From Methylobacterium sp. J-067 (lineage in GTDB: Bacteria; Pseudomonadota; Alphaproteobacteria; Rhizobiales; Beijerinckiaceae): DNA of 64,000 bases. Both the position numbers and the translations under genes were made by a program. The stretch is taken from positions 62,001-126,000 of the forward strand of contig NZ_JAKSXZ010000097.1 of assembly GCF_022829465.1 (NCBI RefSeq), in the 5' to 3' direction. Position 1 is the first letter of the stretch; every line of letters starts with the position of its first letter. Shown piece by piece: positions 8,730 to 17,317 of this stretch. The notes beneath the pieces are model-generated. The model saw nothing but the letters and a program-made list of their open reading frames with translations. It made no database searches and had not been told where the DNA came from.

Positions 8730-10010
8730 TCAGGTCCGCAAGGGGTCGGCGATGCGGGCGACGGTCCTGGCGACCACCTCCGGTTCGAGGTCGGGGTAGA
8801 TCGGCAGGCAGAGGATGCGGTCGGCGGCCCGTGCCGCGATGGGCAGCCCGGCGCGGCCGGCGCTCGGCAGGCCGGCATACATCGGATGGTCCGAGATCAG
8901 CGGGTGGAAGTAGCGGCGGGTGTGGATGCCCTCCCGCTTCAGGATCTCCCACAGGGCATCGCGGGCGATGGGGTAATCCGGCCCGACGAGGATCGGGAAA
9001 TACGAGTAGTTGGCCCGCACCTCGCCCGCGCAATTGAGGCAGGCGATGCCGGGAATGCCGGCGAGCCCGGCCCGGTAGGCCGCATCGATGGCTCCGCGCC
9101 GGTCGATGACGGAATCGATGTAGTGCAATTGCAGCAGGCCGAGGGCGGCGTTGAACTCGCTCATCTTGCCGTTGAGGCCGACCTCGATCACGCTGGTCTC
9201 GCCGTCGTGGCCGAAGTTCTTGAGCTTATCGATCTGCTCCTTGCGCGCCGCGTCGGGGCAGACGATGGCGCCGCCCTCGAAGGTGTTGAACACCTTGGTG
9301 GCGTGGAAGCTCAGCACGGAGAGGTCGCCGTGCCGCAGCACCGAGCCGCCGGCATCGCGCACCCCGAAGGCATGGGCGGCGTCGTAGACGACCTTCAGCC
9401 CATGCCGCTCGGCGACCGCCGCGAGACCGTCGACGTCGCAAGGGTGGCCGTAGCAATGGACCGGCAGGATCGCGCGGGTTCGGGGCGTCACCGCCGCTTC
9501 GACCGCCTTCGGGTCGAGGTTCAGGGTCACGGGGTCGATGTCGGCGAAGACGGGTCTCAGCCCGGTCCACATCAGCGCGTGGGAGGTCGCCACGAAGGAG
9601 TAGGGGGTGGTGATGACCTCGCCCGACGACAGGCCCAGCGCGCGCAGGGCCATGATGAGGGCGGTCGTCGCGTTGTTGAACAGCGCGACATGCGCCACGC
9701 CGAGATGTTCGGCGAGTCGCGCCTCGAACTCGTGGTGGTACGGGCCGCCGTTGGTCAGGACCTTGCGGTCCCAGATCGCCCGCAGCATCGGCTCGAATTC
9801 GGCGTAGGGCGGGAGGAAGGGCTTGGTGACGTAGATCGGCCCGGCCGCCTGGGGCGCGGGCTCCGCGCGCAGCAGCGCGGGATCGCGGGCGGCGGCGGCG
9901 AGGCGTTCCGCCAGGGCGTCGTCGAGGAGTGGGGAGGGGCCGCCGGCCCCCTCCGCCTTTCGCTTGCGGCTGACGCCGCCCTCGGTCGGAGACTTCAGCC
10001 GCGCGCGCAT
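8730..10010 (-). CDS. DegT/DnrJ/EryC1/StrS sugar aminotransferase, VioA-like
   Basis: A 426-residue PLP-dependent aminotransferase acting on nucleotide-linked keto sugars. The PLP lysine lies in FHATKVFNTFEGG (about residue 245) and the PLP-ring-stacking region in VYDAAHAFG. The FHATK-x-FNTxEGG block resembles VioA-type enzymes that make dTDP-4-amino-4,6-dideoxyglucose. An N-terminal extension of about 60 residues, basic then Ala-rich, precedes the fold. It overlaps the upstream TPR glycosyltransferase gene by 16 bp. Exact sugar product is inferred, not shown. Confidence 0.88.
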   Translation of the reverse strand: MRARLKSPTEGGVSRKRKAEGAGGPSPLLDDALAERLAAAARDPALLRAEPAPQAAGPIYVTKPFLPPYAEFEPMLRAIWDRKVLTNGGPYHHEFEARLAEHLGVAHVALFNNATTALIMALRALGLSSGEVITTPYSFVATSHALMWTGLRPVFADIDPVTLNLDPKAVEAAVTPRTRAILPVHCYGHPCDVDGLAAVAERHGLKVVYDAAHAFGVRDAGGSVLRHGDLSVLSFHATKVFNTFEGGAIVCPDAARKEQIDKLKNFGHDGETSVIEVGLNGKMSEFNAALGLLQLHYIDSVIDRRGAIDAAYRAGLAGIPGIACLNCAGEVRANYSYFPILVGPDYPIARDALWEILKREGIHTRRYFHPLISDHPMYAGLPSAGRAGLPIAARAADRILCLPIYPDLEPEVVARTVARIADPLRT

Positions 10011-12145
10011 GGCTCACCTGTCGCCCAACGGGTCCACATGGCCCGGAACGCCTTCCCGACCTCGCCGGCGAGGCGGGCGTGGTCCGTCATCGGGCCGGCG
10101 AAGAAACGCTCGCGCAGGCCCTCGCGGGTGCGGGCTAGGCGCTCCCGGTCGGTGGCGAGGGTGACGGCCGTCGCGACATACGCGTCCTGCGAGGTCGCCA
10201 CGAGCTCATCGAGTTCCACCGAGCCGAGCACCACGGCGCCGGCCCGTTCGGGGGCGGTGGCGCCGCACAGGGTCACGAAGGGCACGCCCATGCTGAGCGT
10301 GTCACAGCTCGTCGTGCCGCCGTTATAGGGGAACGGATCGAGGGCGATGTCGATCTGGTGGTAGAGCTCGAAATAGCCGCTCGTCACGCGCGGTTGCAGG
10401 ATCACCCGGTCGAGGTCGATCCCGGCGCGGCCCAGCCGCTCGTCCACCTGCTGGCGGACTTCCGGCGTGTTGACGTCGCCCACCACCATGAACAGCCGCG
10501 CATCGGGGATCGCGGCGAGGATGCGCCCCCAGGTCTGGAGCGCGGCATCGCTCACCTTCTCGAAGCGGTTCATCACGCCGAACGTGACGAAGCCGTTCTC
10601 CGCGCAAGGGGGCCGCTTGCGCACGGGCGGCGTGTCGTCGGCGAGGCGGTAGGTGGCCGATACGCGGGGCAGGCGCCACAGGGCCTCGGTGTGGAGGGCA
10701 TCGCAGCCCTCGCCGTCCTGCACATCGTCGGTGAGGCGGTAATCGATGGCCGAGAGTCCGGTCGTGGCGGGATGGCCCATCCACGTCACCTGAACCGGGG
10801 CGGGCTTGCGGGCGAAGACCTGCAGGCGGTGTCCGGCGCTGTGGCCGGAGAGGTCCACGAGGATGTCGATCCGGTCGGCCTCGATCCGGTCGGCGGCCGC
10901 GTCGTCGGGGATGCCGGAGATGTTGAGCCACTGGTCGAACAGCGGCTTCATCCGCAGCGACAGCCCGTCCTCGGCCGCACGGGTCATGTAGGCGTACGTC
11001 TCGAACGCCTCGCGGTCGAAGCATTCGAGGAAGGGTTCGAGGAAGCGGGCCACCGCGTGGGCGCAGAGGTCGCCCGAGACGAAGCCCACCTTCAGCCGCC
11101 GGTTCGGGTCGCGGTCATGGGTGAAGGGGCGCTTGCGCAGCAAGGGGTCCGCGAAGAGCTTGCCGAAGGCCCGCGCGTCGGCAGCATATTCCGTGGCCGG
11201 GATGTCGCCCGCATAGAGCTTGGTGAAGAGCCGGTTCGAATGGGCATCGATGTCGCGCGGGGCGAGGGCGATCGCCGTATCCATGGCCGCGATGGAATCG
11301 TGCAGCCGCCCGAGGCTCTTCAGGATGAGCCCGCGGTTCACATGCGCCCCGGAACAAGTGGCGTCGATCGCCACGGCGCGGTCGGCGTGGTGCATCGCCT
11401 CGGCGTAGCTGGAGCGCTTGTGCAGGAACCCGGCGAGGTTCGAATGCGCGATGGCGAGGTTCGGATCGAGTTCGAGGGCCTTCTCCAGGGCGGAACGGGT
11501 GCCGCCCTCGTCCTCCATCAGCATCATCAGGGAGCCGAGGCCGGCGAAGTACAGGGCGCGGTCGGGGGTGCGGTAGATGGCGATGCTGATGAGATCGTAC
11601 GCCATCTGCAGCCGGTTCGTCCGGGCGGCGACGGCGCCGGCCAGGAAGGTCGCGTCCGGGTGCGTGTCGTCGAGGGCGATGGCGAGGTCGAGATAGGCTT
11701 CGGCCCGCACGAAGTCCTGCTGATCGTAGCAGCTCCGGCCGAGGGCGACGGCCCGATCGACGAGCACGGCCACGGCCTTCGGCGACACGGACGCGAGGCC
11801 CGCCGCGCGGAACCGCTCGGCGATGGCCCTGGCCTCCGGCAGCCGCTGGGCTTCGAGGAGGGCGCCGATCAGGGCGAGCCAGCAGGCGGTGTTGGTCTGC
11901 GCGCCCTTCAGGGCGGCGGCGAAATGCGGGATCGCGGCGGAGGCACCCTCGGTGCGGCTGACGAGCAGGCCGAGTTCGTAGCGGGCGTTCGCATGGTCGG
12001 GGGCCATGTCGAGGACGCGGCCGATATTGCGGCGCGCCTTGTCGAGACGGCCCGCCTCGCGATGCGCCACGGCCTTTGACAGGAAGCGCTCGGCGGCTCC
12101 CGGCGCCCGGTCCTGACCGGCCAATCCGCCGCGATGTTCGAGCAT
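9995..12145 (-). CDS. TPR-domain O-linked GlcNAc transferase-like glycosyltransferase (SPINDLY/GT41)
   Basis: A 716-residue protein. The first roughly 340 residues are TPR helices (for example ALELDPNLAIAHSNLAGFLHK and ATCSGAHVNRGLILKSLGRL). The rest is a GT41-type catalytic region: KVGFVSGDLCAHAVARFLEPF, the VDLSGHSAGHRLQVFARKPA block, and a C-terminal DPFPYNGGTTSCDTLSMGVP donor-site motif. Bacterial members modify proteins such as flagellin or adhesins, or act in surface glycan assembly. A GGAGGGG ribosome site lies 8 bases before the ATG. It is first in the set with the aminotransferase, WbqC-like and GNAT genes. Confidence 0.88.
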   Translation of the reverse strand: MLEHRGGLAGQDRAPGAAERFLSKAVAHREAGRLDKARRNIGRVLDMAPDHANARYELGLLVSRTEGASAAIPHFAAALKGAQTNTACWLALIGALLEAQRLPEARAIAERFRAAGLASVSPKAVAVLVDRAVALGRSCYDQQDFVRAEAYLDLAIALDDTHPDATFLAGAVAARTNRLQMAYDLISIAIYRTPDRALYFAGLGSLMMLMEDEGGTRSALEKALELDPNLAIAHSNLAGFLHKRSSYAEAMHHADRAVAIDATCSGAHVNRGLILKSLGRLHDSIAAMDTAIALAPRDIDAHSNRLFTKLYAGDIPATEYAADARAFGKLFADPLLRKRPFTHDRDPNRRLKVGFVSGDLCAHAVARFLEPFLECFDREAFETYAYMTRAAEDGLSLRMKPLFDQWLNISGIPDDAAADRIEADRIDILVDLSGHSAGHRLQVFARKPAPVQVTWMGHPATTGLSAIDYRLTDDVQDGEGCDALHTEALWRLPRVSATYRLADDTPPVRKRPPCAENGFVTFGVMNRFEKVSDAALQTWGRILAAIPDARLFMVVGDVNTPEVRQQVDERLGRAGIDLDRVILQPRVTSGYFELYHQIDIALDPFPYNGGTTSCDTLSMGVPFVTLCGATAPERAGAVVLGSVELDELVATSQDAYVATAVTLATDRERLARTREGLRERFFAGPMTDHARLAGEVGKAFRAMWTRWATGEPCARG

Positions 12146-12210
12146 GCCACGCCCCTCCCCACCGATGGGAGCGTGACCGTGGCCTTCCTAAAACACCGTT
12201 AAGATTTAAT

Positions 12211-12224
12211 AGGCCTCAAGGCCT
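12211..12224 (-). terminator. Possible weak terminator after murI
   Basis: A short hairpin (AGGCC, loop of 4, GGCCT) begins at the murI stop and is followed on the minus strand by an A/T-rich stretch (ATTAAATCTT) rather than a clean T-run. It lies between murI and the start of the TPR glycosyltransferase gene. Confidence 0.3.
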
Positions 12225-13105
12225 TACTGCATACGCAGCGGAATGGATTCCACTGTCACTTCATTGACGCCGCGGAGCGTGAGGCTGTCGCGCAGCGGCG
12301 CGGTCAGGCTGGTGCCGGCGGTGAAGGCCGCGAGCACGCCGTGCGTCTCGGCGCGGGAGCCCTGCCCGAGCAGTTGCACCACCCGCCGGGCGATGGCCGG
12401 GGCGGGGTCGATCCACGTCACCGGCCAGGGGGCGAGGGCGCGCAGGCGCGGCAGCAGCAGCGGATAATGGGTGCAGGCGAGGCAGACGACATCCGTCCGC
12501 CGCCCATCCTCGGCGCTCACGAAGCAGGGCGCGATTTCGGCGAGCAACGTCGCATCATCGACGGGCGTGCCCGCCATCTCGGCCTCGGCGAAGGCCGCGA
12601 GGTTGCGCGAGCCCACCAGGGTCACGGCGCAGGCGGACGCGTAGGTCGCGATGAGGTCGCGGGTGTAGGAGCGCGCCACCGTGCCGGGCGTCGCCAGCAG
12701 GGTGATGAGGCCGCTGCGGGTCGTCGCCGCCGCCGGCTTGATCGGCGGCACCACGCCGACGAAGGGCGTCGTGAAGCGCTGCCGCAAAGCGGGCAGGACC
12801 AGCGTCGAGGCGGTGTTGCAGGCGATGACCACGAGGTCGGGCCGATGCGCCGCGATGAGTTGGCCCATCACGTCGAGGACCCGCGCGACGAGGTCGGCTT
12901 CCGACAGGCGTCCGTAAGGGAAGGCCGCGTCGTCGGCGGCGTAGACGTAGCGCGCATCGGGGCGTGCCCGCCGCACGGCATCGAGCACGGTGAGCCCGCC
13001 GAGCCCGGAATCGAACACGAGGATCGTCGGCTCCGGCGCTACGCCGACCGGGGCGAGGGACAATCCGGCACCGGCCATCAGGTCGATCCACATCGCAAGG
13101 CTCAC
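12224..13105 (-). CDS. murI: Glutamate racemase
   Basis: A 293-residue enzyme that makes D-glutamate for peptidoglycan. Both catalytic cysteines are present, in ACNTAS and in CTHYP, and the N-terminal substrate loop FDSGLGG is intact; the middle segment shows VGVVPPIKPAA. The start used is GTG at 13105 with AGGGGAG just upstream; an internal ATG at 13093 is also possible. It is a stand-alone gene, divergent from egtB across about 220 bp. A moonlighting gyrase-inhibitor role known for some homologues cannot be judged here. Confidence 0.94.
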   Translation of the reverse strand: MSLAMWIDLMAGAGLSLAPVGVAPEPTILVFDSGLGGLTVLDAVRRARPDARYVYAADDAAFPYGRLSEADLVARVLDVMGQLIAAHRPDLVVIACNTASTLVLPALRQRFTTPFVGVVPPIKPAAATTRSGLITLLATPGTVARSYTRDLIATYASACAVTLVGSRNLAAFAEAEMAGTPVDDATLLAEIAPCFVSAEDGRRTDVVCLACTHYPLLLPRLRALAPWPVTWIDPAPAIARRVVQLLGQGSRAETHGVLAAFTAGTSLTAPLRDSLTLRGVNEVTVESIPLRMQ

Positions 13106-13329
13106 TGCTCCCCTCTGAACGGATACCGACCATCCGGTTCGGTGGTTAAAGCCGTCTCAAAACGGCGAGAGAAAGGCCCGCCATCCCGTCAATCCACCGG
13201 TTGCCATCGTCAAGCTGAACACAATCGCCGCGCTACCGTTGCACCGTCAGATTGCGGGACTATGTGCCCCGGCACGCCTCCGGGCGGGAAAACTCTCCTT
13301 CGGAACGTCACCGAGAGGGAAGGATCTGC

Positions 13330-14601
13330 ATGGCTGCCACCGCCGCACTGCCCAGGGACGACCGGCAAGGCGCCCCCCGCCCGGCCTTCACGCCGCCGAC
13401 TGTCGGCGCCCGGCCCATCGACCGGCAAGCCTGGATCGACGCCTACCGGACGGTGCGAGCGGAGACGGAGCGGCGGGCCGCGCCGCTCTCGCCGGAAGAC
13501 CAGCAGATCCAGTCCATGGAGGATGCCAGCCCGACCAAGTGGCACCGGGCGCATGTGACGTGGTTCTTCGAGCAGTTCCTGCTCGCCGAGCATCTGCCGG
13601 GCTACGCGATCCACGATCCGCGCCTGCATTACCTGTTCAACTCATATTACGTGGCCGCCGGCCCGCGCCAGCCGCGCACCCAGCGCGGGCTCATCACCCG
13701 CCCGACCTGCGACGAGGTCGCGGGCTACCGGGCGCATGTGGACCGCGCCGTCGAGGCCTTGCTCGGCCAGGCGATGGAGAAGGCCCTCGCCGACATCCTG
13801 CCGATTTTGGAGATCGGCCTGTTCCACGAGCAGCAGCATCAGGAACTGCTCTGGACCGACATCCTCCATGCCTTCGCGCAGAACCCCCTCGATCCGGTCT
13901 ACGATCCGTCGTGGCGCTTCCCCGACGCTGCGTCGGAGGCCGGCGCCGTGACCCTGGAGCACGGCATCACCGCCATCGGCCACGAGGGCGAGGGCTTCTC
14001 CTACGACAACGAATCGCCCCGGCACGAGAGCCTGATCCTACCCATGCGGATCGACAGGGCCTTGGTGAGCAACCGCGACTGGCTCGCCTTCATGGAAGAC
14101 GGCGGCTATGCCCGCCAGGACCTCTGGTTGTCGGACGGGTGGTACGCCGGCCAAGCCCAGGGCTGGGAAGCCCCCGGCTACTGGCGTCGGCACGAGGGCG
14201 GCTGGGTCCAGGCCAGCCTCGCCGGGCCGAAGGCGGTCGATCCCGACGCCCCCGTCACCCATGTGAGCTACTACGAGGCGGACGCCTACGCCCGCTGGGC
14301 GGGCAGGGTCCTGCCGACCGAGTTCGAATGGGAGGTGGCCGCCCGCAACGGCGACCTGCCCGACGCCTACGGTCTCGTCTGGCAATGGACCCGCAGCGCC
14401 TACCTTGCCTATCCCGGCTACCGGCCGCTGCCGGGCGCGCTCGGTGAGTACAACGGCAAGTTCATGTCGAACCAGTTCGTGCTGCGCGGCTCGTCGGTTG
14501 CGACACCGCAGGGGCACGCGCGGCCCACCTATCGCAACTTCTTCTACCCCCACCAGCGTTGGCAGTTCACCGGCCTGCGTCTGGCCGAGCCGCTGTCCTG
14601 A
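13330..14601 (+). CDS. egtB: Ergothioneine biosynthesis protein EgtB (sulfoxide synthase)
   Basis: A 423-residue non-heme iron enzyme joining a thiol to trimethylhistidine. The N-terminal DinB-like part supplies iron histidines: one in KWHRAHVTWFFEQF and the HEQQH pair in LFHEQQHQELLWTD. The C-terminal half is an FGE-sulfatase fold (HVSYYEADAYARWAGRVLPTE). The start at 13330 has AGGGAAGGA upstream; the earlier in-frame ATG at 13252 would add an arginine-rich segment without family match. It is followed 59 bp later by egtD. Whether the sulfur donor is cysteine or gamma-glutamylcysteine is not decided by the sequence; no egtA or egtC is visible nearby. Confidence 0.93.
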   Translation: MAATAALPRDDRQGAPRPAFTPPTVGARPIDRQAWIDAYRTVRAETERRAAPLSPEDQQIQSMEDASPTKWHRAHVTWFFEQFLLAEHLPGYAIHDPRLHYLFNSYYVAAGPRQPRTQRGLITRPTCDEVAGYRAHVDRAVEALLGQAMEKALADILPILEIGLFHEQQHQELLWTDILHAFAQNPLDPVYDPSWRFPDAASEAGAVTLEHGITAIGHEGEGFSYDNESPRHESLILPMRIDRALVSNRDWLAFMEDGGYARQDLWLSDGWYAGQAQGWEAPGYWRRHEGGWVQASLAGPKAVDPDAPVTHVSYYEADAYARWAGRVLPTEFEWEVAARNGDLPDAYGLVWQWTRSAYLAYPGYRPLPGALGEYNGKFMSNQFVLRGSSVATPQGHARPTYRNFFYPHQRWQFTGLRLAEPLS

Positions 14602-14660
14602 ACGGCGCGCCGCCCCTCGCGGCGGCGCCCGACCCTCCCGTTCGTGCCCCGGAGTTCGCC

Positions 14661-15620
14661 GTGACCGTCCATCCGACCTTCCCCGAGTCCGTCGCGGCCG
14701 ACTCCGTCTTCCTGGCCGACGTCCACGCCGGCCTGTCGACGCCGCAGAAGACGCTCTCGCCCAAATACTTCTACGACGCCGCCGGCTCGGAGCTGTTCGA
14801 GCAGATTACCGCCCTGCCTGAATATTACCCGACCCGCACCGAAGTCGGCATCCTCGACGCCCGTGGCGACGAGATCGCCGCCTACCTGCCGAAGCAGGCC
14901 GCGCTCGTGGAGTTCGGTAGCGGCTCGACCGCGAAGCTCCGGCGGCTCCTGAACCACCTGCCCGACCTCGCAGCCTACGTGCCAGTGGATGTCTCCGGCG
15001 AGTTCCTGGCCGAGCAGGCGACGACGCTGCAAAAGGATTTTCCCGACCTGACGGTCGAACCCGTCGTGGCCGACTTCACCAAGCCGTTCGCCCTGCCGGA
15101 GACGACCGGCATGGCGCCCCGCGCCGGCTTCTTCCCCGGCTCGACGGTCGGGAATTTCGAGCCGGAGGAGGCCCGTGCCCTGCTTGACAGCTTCGGCGCG
15201 ATCCTCGGGCCGGACGCGCTGCTGATCCTCGGCGTCGATCTCGTGAAGGATACGGCCCGTCTGGAAGCCGCCTATGACGACGCCGCCGGCGTGACCGCCG
15301 CGTTCAACATGAACCTGTTGAAGCGGATCAACCACGAGCTCGGCGGCGATTTCGACCTCGATGCGTTCCGCCACAAGGCCGTGTTCAACCCGAACGCCTC
15401 GCGGATCGAGATGCATCTCGAATCCCGCAAGGACCAGAACGTGCGGATCGGCGGCGAGACCTTCGCCTTCCGCGCGGGCGAGACGATCCACACCGAGAAC
15501 AGTTACAAGTACACGCTCGACAGCTTCAAGGACCTCGCCGCCCGTGCCGGCTGGCAGTCGGTGACGGTCTGGACCGATCCCGAGGCTTTGTTCAGCGTCC
15601 ACGTCCTGCGGCGGGACTGA
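14661..15620 (+). CDS. egtD: L-histidine N(alpha)-methyltransferase EgtD
   Basis: A 319-residue SAM-dependent enzyme that trimethylates histidine to hercynine, the first step of ergothioneine synthesis. The SAM-binding signature LVEFGSGSTAKLRRLL and the PGSTVGNFEPEEA and NMNLLKRINHELGGDFD blocks are typical. GTG at 14661 has GGAG six bases upstream and gives the usual family length; an upstream ATG at 14559 would overlap egtB by 43 bp and add a nonconserved tail. It lies downstream of egtB and ends 3 bp from a convergent amine oxidase gene. Confidence 0.94.
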   Translation: MTVHPTFPESVAADSVFLADVHAGLSTPQKTLSPKYFYDAAGSELFEQITALPEYYPTRTEVGILDARGDEIAAYLPKQAALVEFGSGSTAKLRRLLNHLPDLAAYVPVDVSGEFLAEQATTLQKDFPDLTVEPVVADFTKPFALPETTGMAPRAGFFPGSTVGNFEPEEARALLDSFGAILGPDALLILGVDLVKDTARLEAAYDDAAGVTAAFNMNLLKRINHELGGDFDLDAFRHKAVFNPNASRIEMHLESRKDQNVRIGGETFAFRAGETIHTENSYKYTLDSFKDLAARAGWQSVTVWTDPEALFSVHVLRRD

Positions 15621-15623
15621 AGC

Positions 15624-16913
15624 TCAGGCCGGGAGCCGCTTGAGGATGTCGCGGGCGACGCGCTCGCCATCGAGGGTCGCGCCGCCGACCGTCATGGAGC
15701 CGCCCCCGGCCAAGGCTTCGCCCGCGAAGTAGACGCGCTCGGCGACGGGCGCGTGCAAGGCATCGCGGGCGCCGGCATGGTCTGGTGCCGCGATGGAGTA
15801 GGAGCCGCGCGCGTAGGGGTCGGTCCACCATCCCGCGAGCCGGCCGCCCGTCACCGCCCCCGATGCATTGCTCCCGAGGATCGCCGCAAGGCGTTCGGTG
15901 GCGAGCGCCACGGCGGCCGTCTCGCCCGCGCGGCAGAGGTCGCGGGACAGGTCGCCGCCGAGATTGGCCACGGCCACGGGCCGCCCGAACGGCCCCATCT
16001 CGAAGTAGATCGTCGGCCCGTCGCGGGCGACGCTCACCGCATCGCCGACGGCCTTCGGATCGATCCGCTTGGGATCGAGGCGCAGGGCGACCTTCGAGTA
16101 AGCGCCCATCGAGAGGCCATCGAGGGCTGCTTGCGTCGGCGGGGGCAGGGCGGGGGTGAAGGCGATCCCGCCATCCTTCAGCACGCCGACCGGCACCGTG
16201 ACGAGGGCCGCCGCCGCATCGAGGGTGCCCGATGCCGTCCGCAGGCGCACGCCCGCCCCCGACCAATCGATACCGAGGACCGCGCAGTTCAAGCGCACCG
16301 GCAGATGGGCGAAATGGGTCGCGACGAGATCGCCGTAGCCATCGACCCACAGGTCAGTGCCCGACCACAGACGGTCATAATCGGCAGCCGACACGCGCCC
16401 CGGATCCTCCCCGAGGGACAGGCGGCTCAAGCCGGAGGTCGCCGCCTCGGCGTCGGGGCCGGCGAGCTTCGCCTCGTCGGCGAGGGACATGTCCGCGCCC
16501 TTGGGGGCGAGGATGGCATCGAGCCCCGCGAAGCCGGCGCGGCGGCGGGCGCGCTCCGCCTCGGTCGCGGGCCGCCCGTCGATGAACAGGGTGCGCGCCC
16601 AGCCGTCCTCATCGTTGAACCGCGCGCCCTCCTGCCGGGCGATGGCCGCCCAGGGGTTCCGTTCGGCCCAGTGGATGTATTGCGCGCCCGCGTCGAACCG
16701 CGCTTCGGCGCCGAGCGTATGGTCGGTATGGGCGCGCCCACCGATCCGGTCGCGGGCTTCAAGGAGGATGAAGGCGCGTCCTGCCTGCCGCAGCGCTTCG
16801 GCGGCCGCAAGGCCCGCCGCGCCCGCGCCGACGATGGCGACCGGGCCGGAAGCCGCCCGCACGGTCGCGGGCAGGGCGGCGAGCAAGCCGAGGGTGGCGC
16901 GGCGCGTGATCAT
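15624..16913 (-). CDS. FAD-dependent amine oxidase (flavin monoamine oxidase family)
   Basis: A 429-residue flavoprotein. A short N-terminus with a twin arginine and hydrophobic run (TRRATLGLLAALPATVRA) suggests Tat export or anchoring. It is followed at once by the dinucleotide-binding VGAGAAGLAAAEAL, the ARDRIGGRAHT motif and FDAGAQYIHW. The C-terminus has the family YFAGEALAGGGSMTVGGA block. The substrate could be an amine, amino acid or polyamine and cannot be chosen from sequence. It converges on egtD; nothing ties it directly to ergothioneine. Confidence 0.87.
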   Translation of the reverse strand: MITRRATLGLLAALPATVRAASGPVAIVGAGAAGLAAAEALRQAGRAFILLEARDRIGGRAHTDHTLGAEARFDAGAQYIHWAERNPWAAIARQEGARFNDEDGWARTLFIDGRPATEAERARRRAGFAGLDAILAPKGADMSLADEAKLAGPDAEAATSGLSRLSLGEDPGRVSAADYDRLWSGTDLWVDGYGDLVATHFAHLPVRLNCAVLGIDWSGAGVRLRTASGTLDAAAALVTVPVGVLKDGGIAFTPALPPPTQAALDGLSMGAYSKVALRLDPKRIDPKAVGDAVSVARDGPTIYFEMGPFGRPVAVANLGGDLSRDLCRAGETAAVALATERLAAILGSNASGAVTGGRLAGWWTDPYARGSYSIAAPDHAGARDALHAPVAERVYFAGEALAGGGSMTVGGATLDGERVARDILKRLPA

Positions 16914-16953
16914 GGTGTCGGCTCCGGCCTCGGGCGGCGCGGGCCGAACCGCG

Positions 16954-17226
16954 TCAGGTGCGCCGCTTTTCCATCATCGCCTTGACCTGCATCAGCTGGT
17001 CCCAGACCTGGCCCGGCGAGGTTCCCATGAACTCGAACCCGGCCGTGACGCTCCAGTAGAGTCCGAAGCAGATCAGCGGCACCAGCACCCAGGCCAGCAT
17101 CTCTTCGCCCCGGCGCCGACGACGGCGGCGCTGGCGACGTAATTCCCGGCCGGAAGGCTTTTGCTTCTGGGCAGGAGCAGTATGCGGCACCGTCGAGAGG
17201 GGGCCTTCCCGCAGGTCATCAGTCAT
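16954..17226 (-). CDS. Small polybasic single-pass membrane protein, unknown function
   Basis: A 90-residue protein not recognised as a characterised family. Residues 25-40 are almost all arginine or lysine (a run of nine basic residues), followed by one hydrophobic helix (about 44-62) and a short C-terminal tail ending in MEKRRT. The basic stretch before the helix predicts a cytoplasmic N-terminus and a tail outside. It lies between clpA and the amine oxidase, all on the minus strand, with about 90 bp holding a large dyad between it and clpA. Confidence 0.65.
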   Translation of the reverse strand: MTDDLREGPLSTVPHTAPAQKQKPSGRELRRQRRRRRRRGEEMLAWVLVPLICFGLYWSVTAGFEFMGTSPGQVWDQLMQVKAMMEKRRT

Positions 17227-17277
17227 CGGGCGCCTCCTCCCCGCGGCGCATGCGCGTCGCGGGGGTCATAGACCGGG

Positions 17278-17317
17278 TGATCGCCGACCGGAAGCCCGTG
17301 CCCTGGTCGGCCGATCA
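17278..17317 (-). terminator. Dyad after clpA, candidate transcription terminator
   Basis: TGATCG-CCGACC (17278-17289) and GGTCGGCCGATCA (17305-17317) are complementary except for one bulged base, giving a 12-pair stem with a 15-base loop that abuts the clpA stop codon. There is no T-run on the minus strand, so termination would be Rho-aided or partial. Confidence 0.45.
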
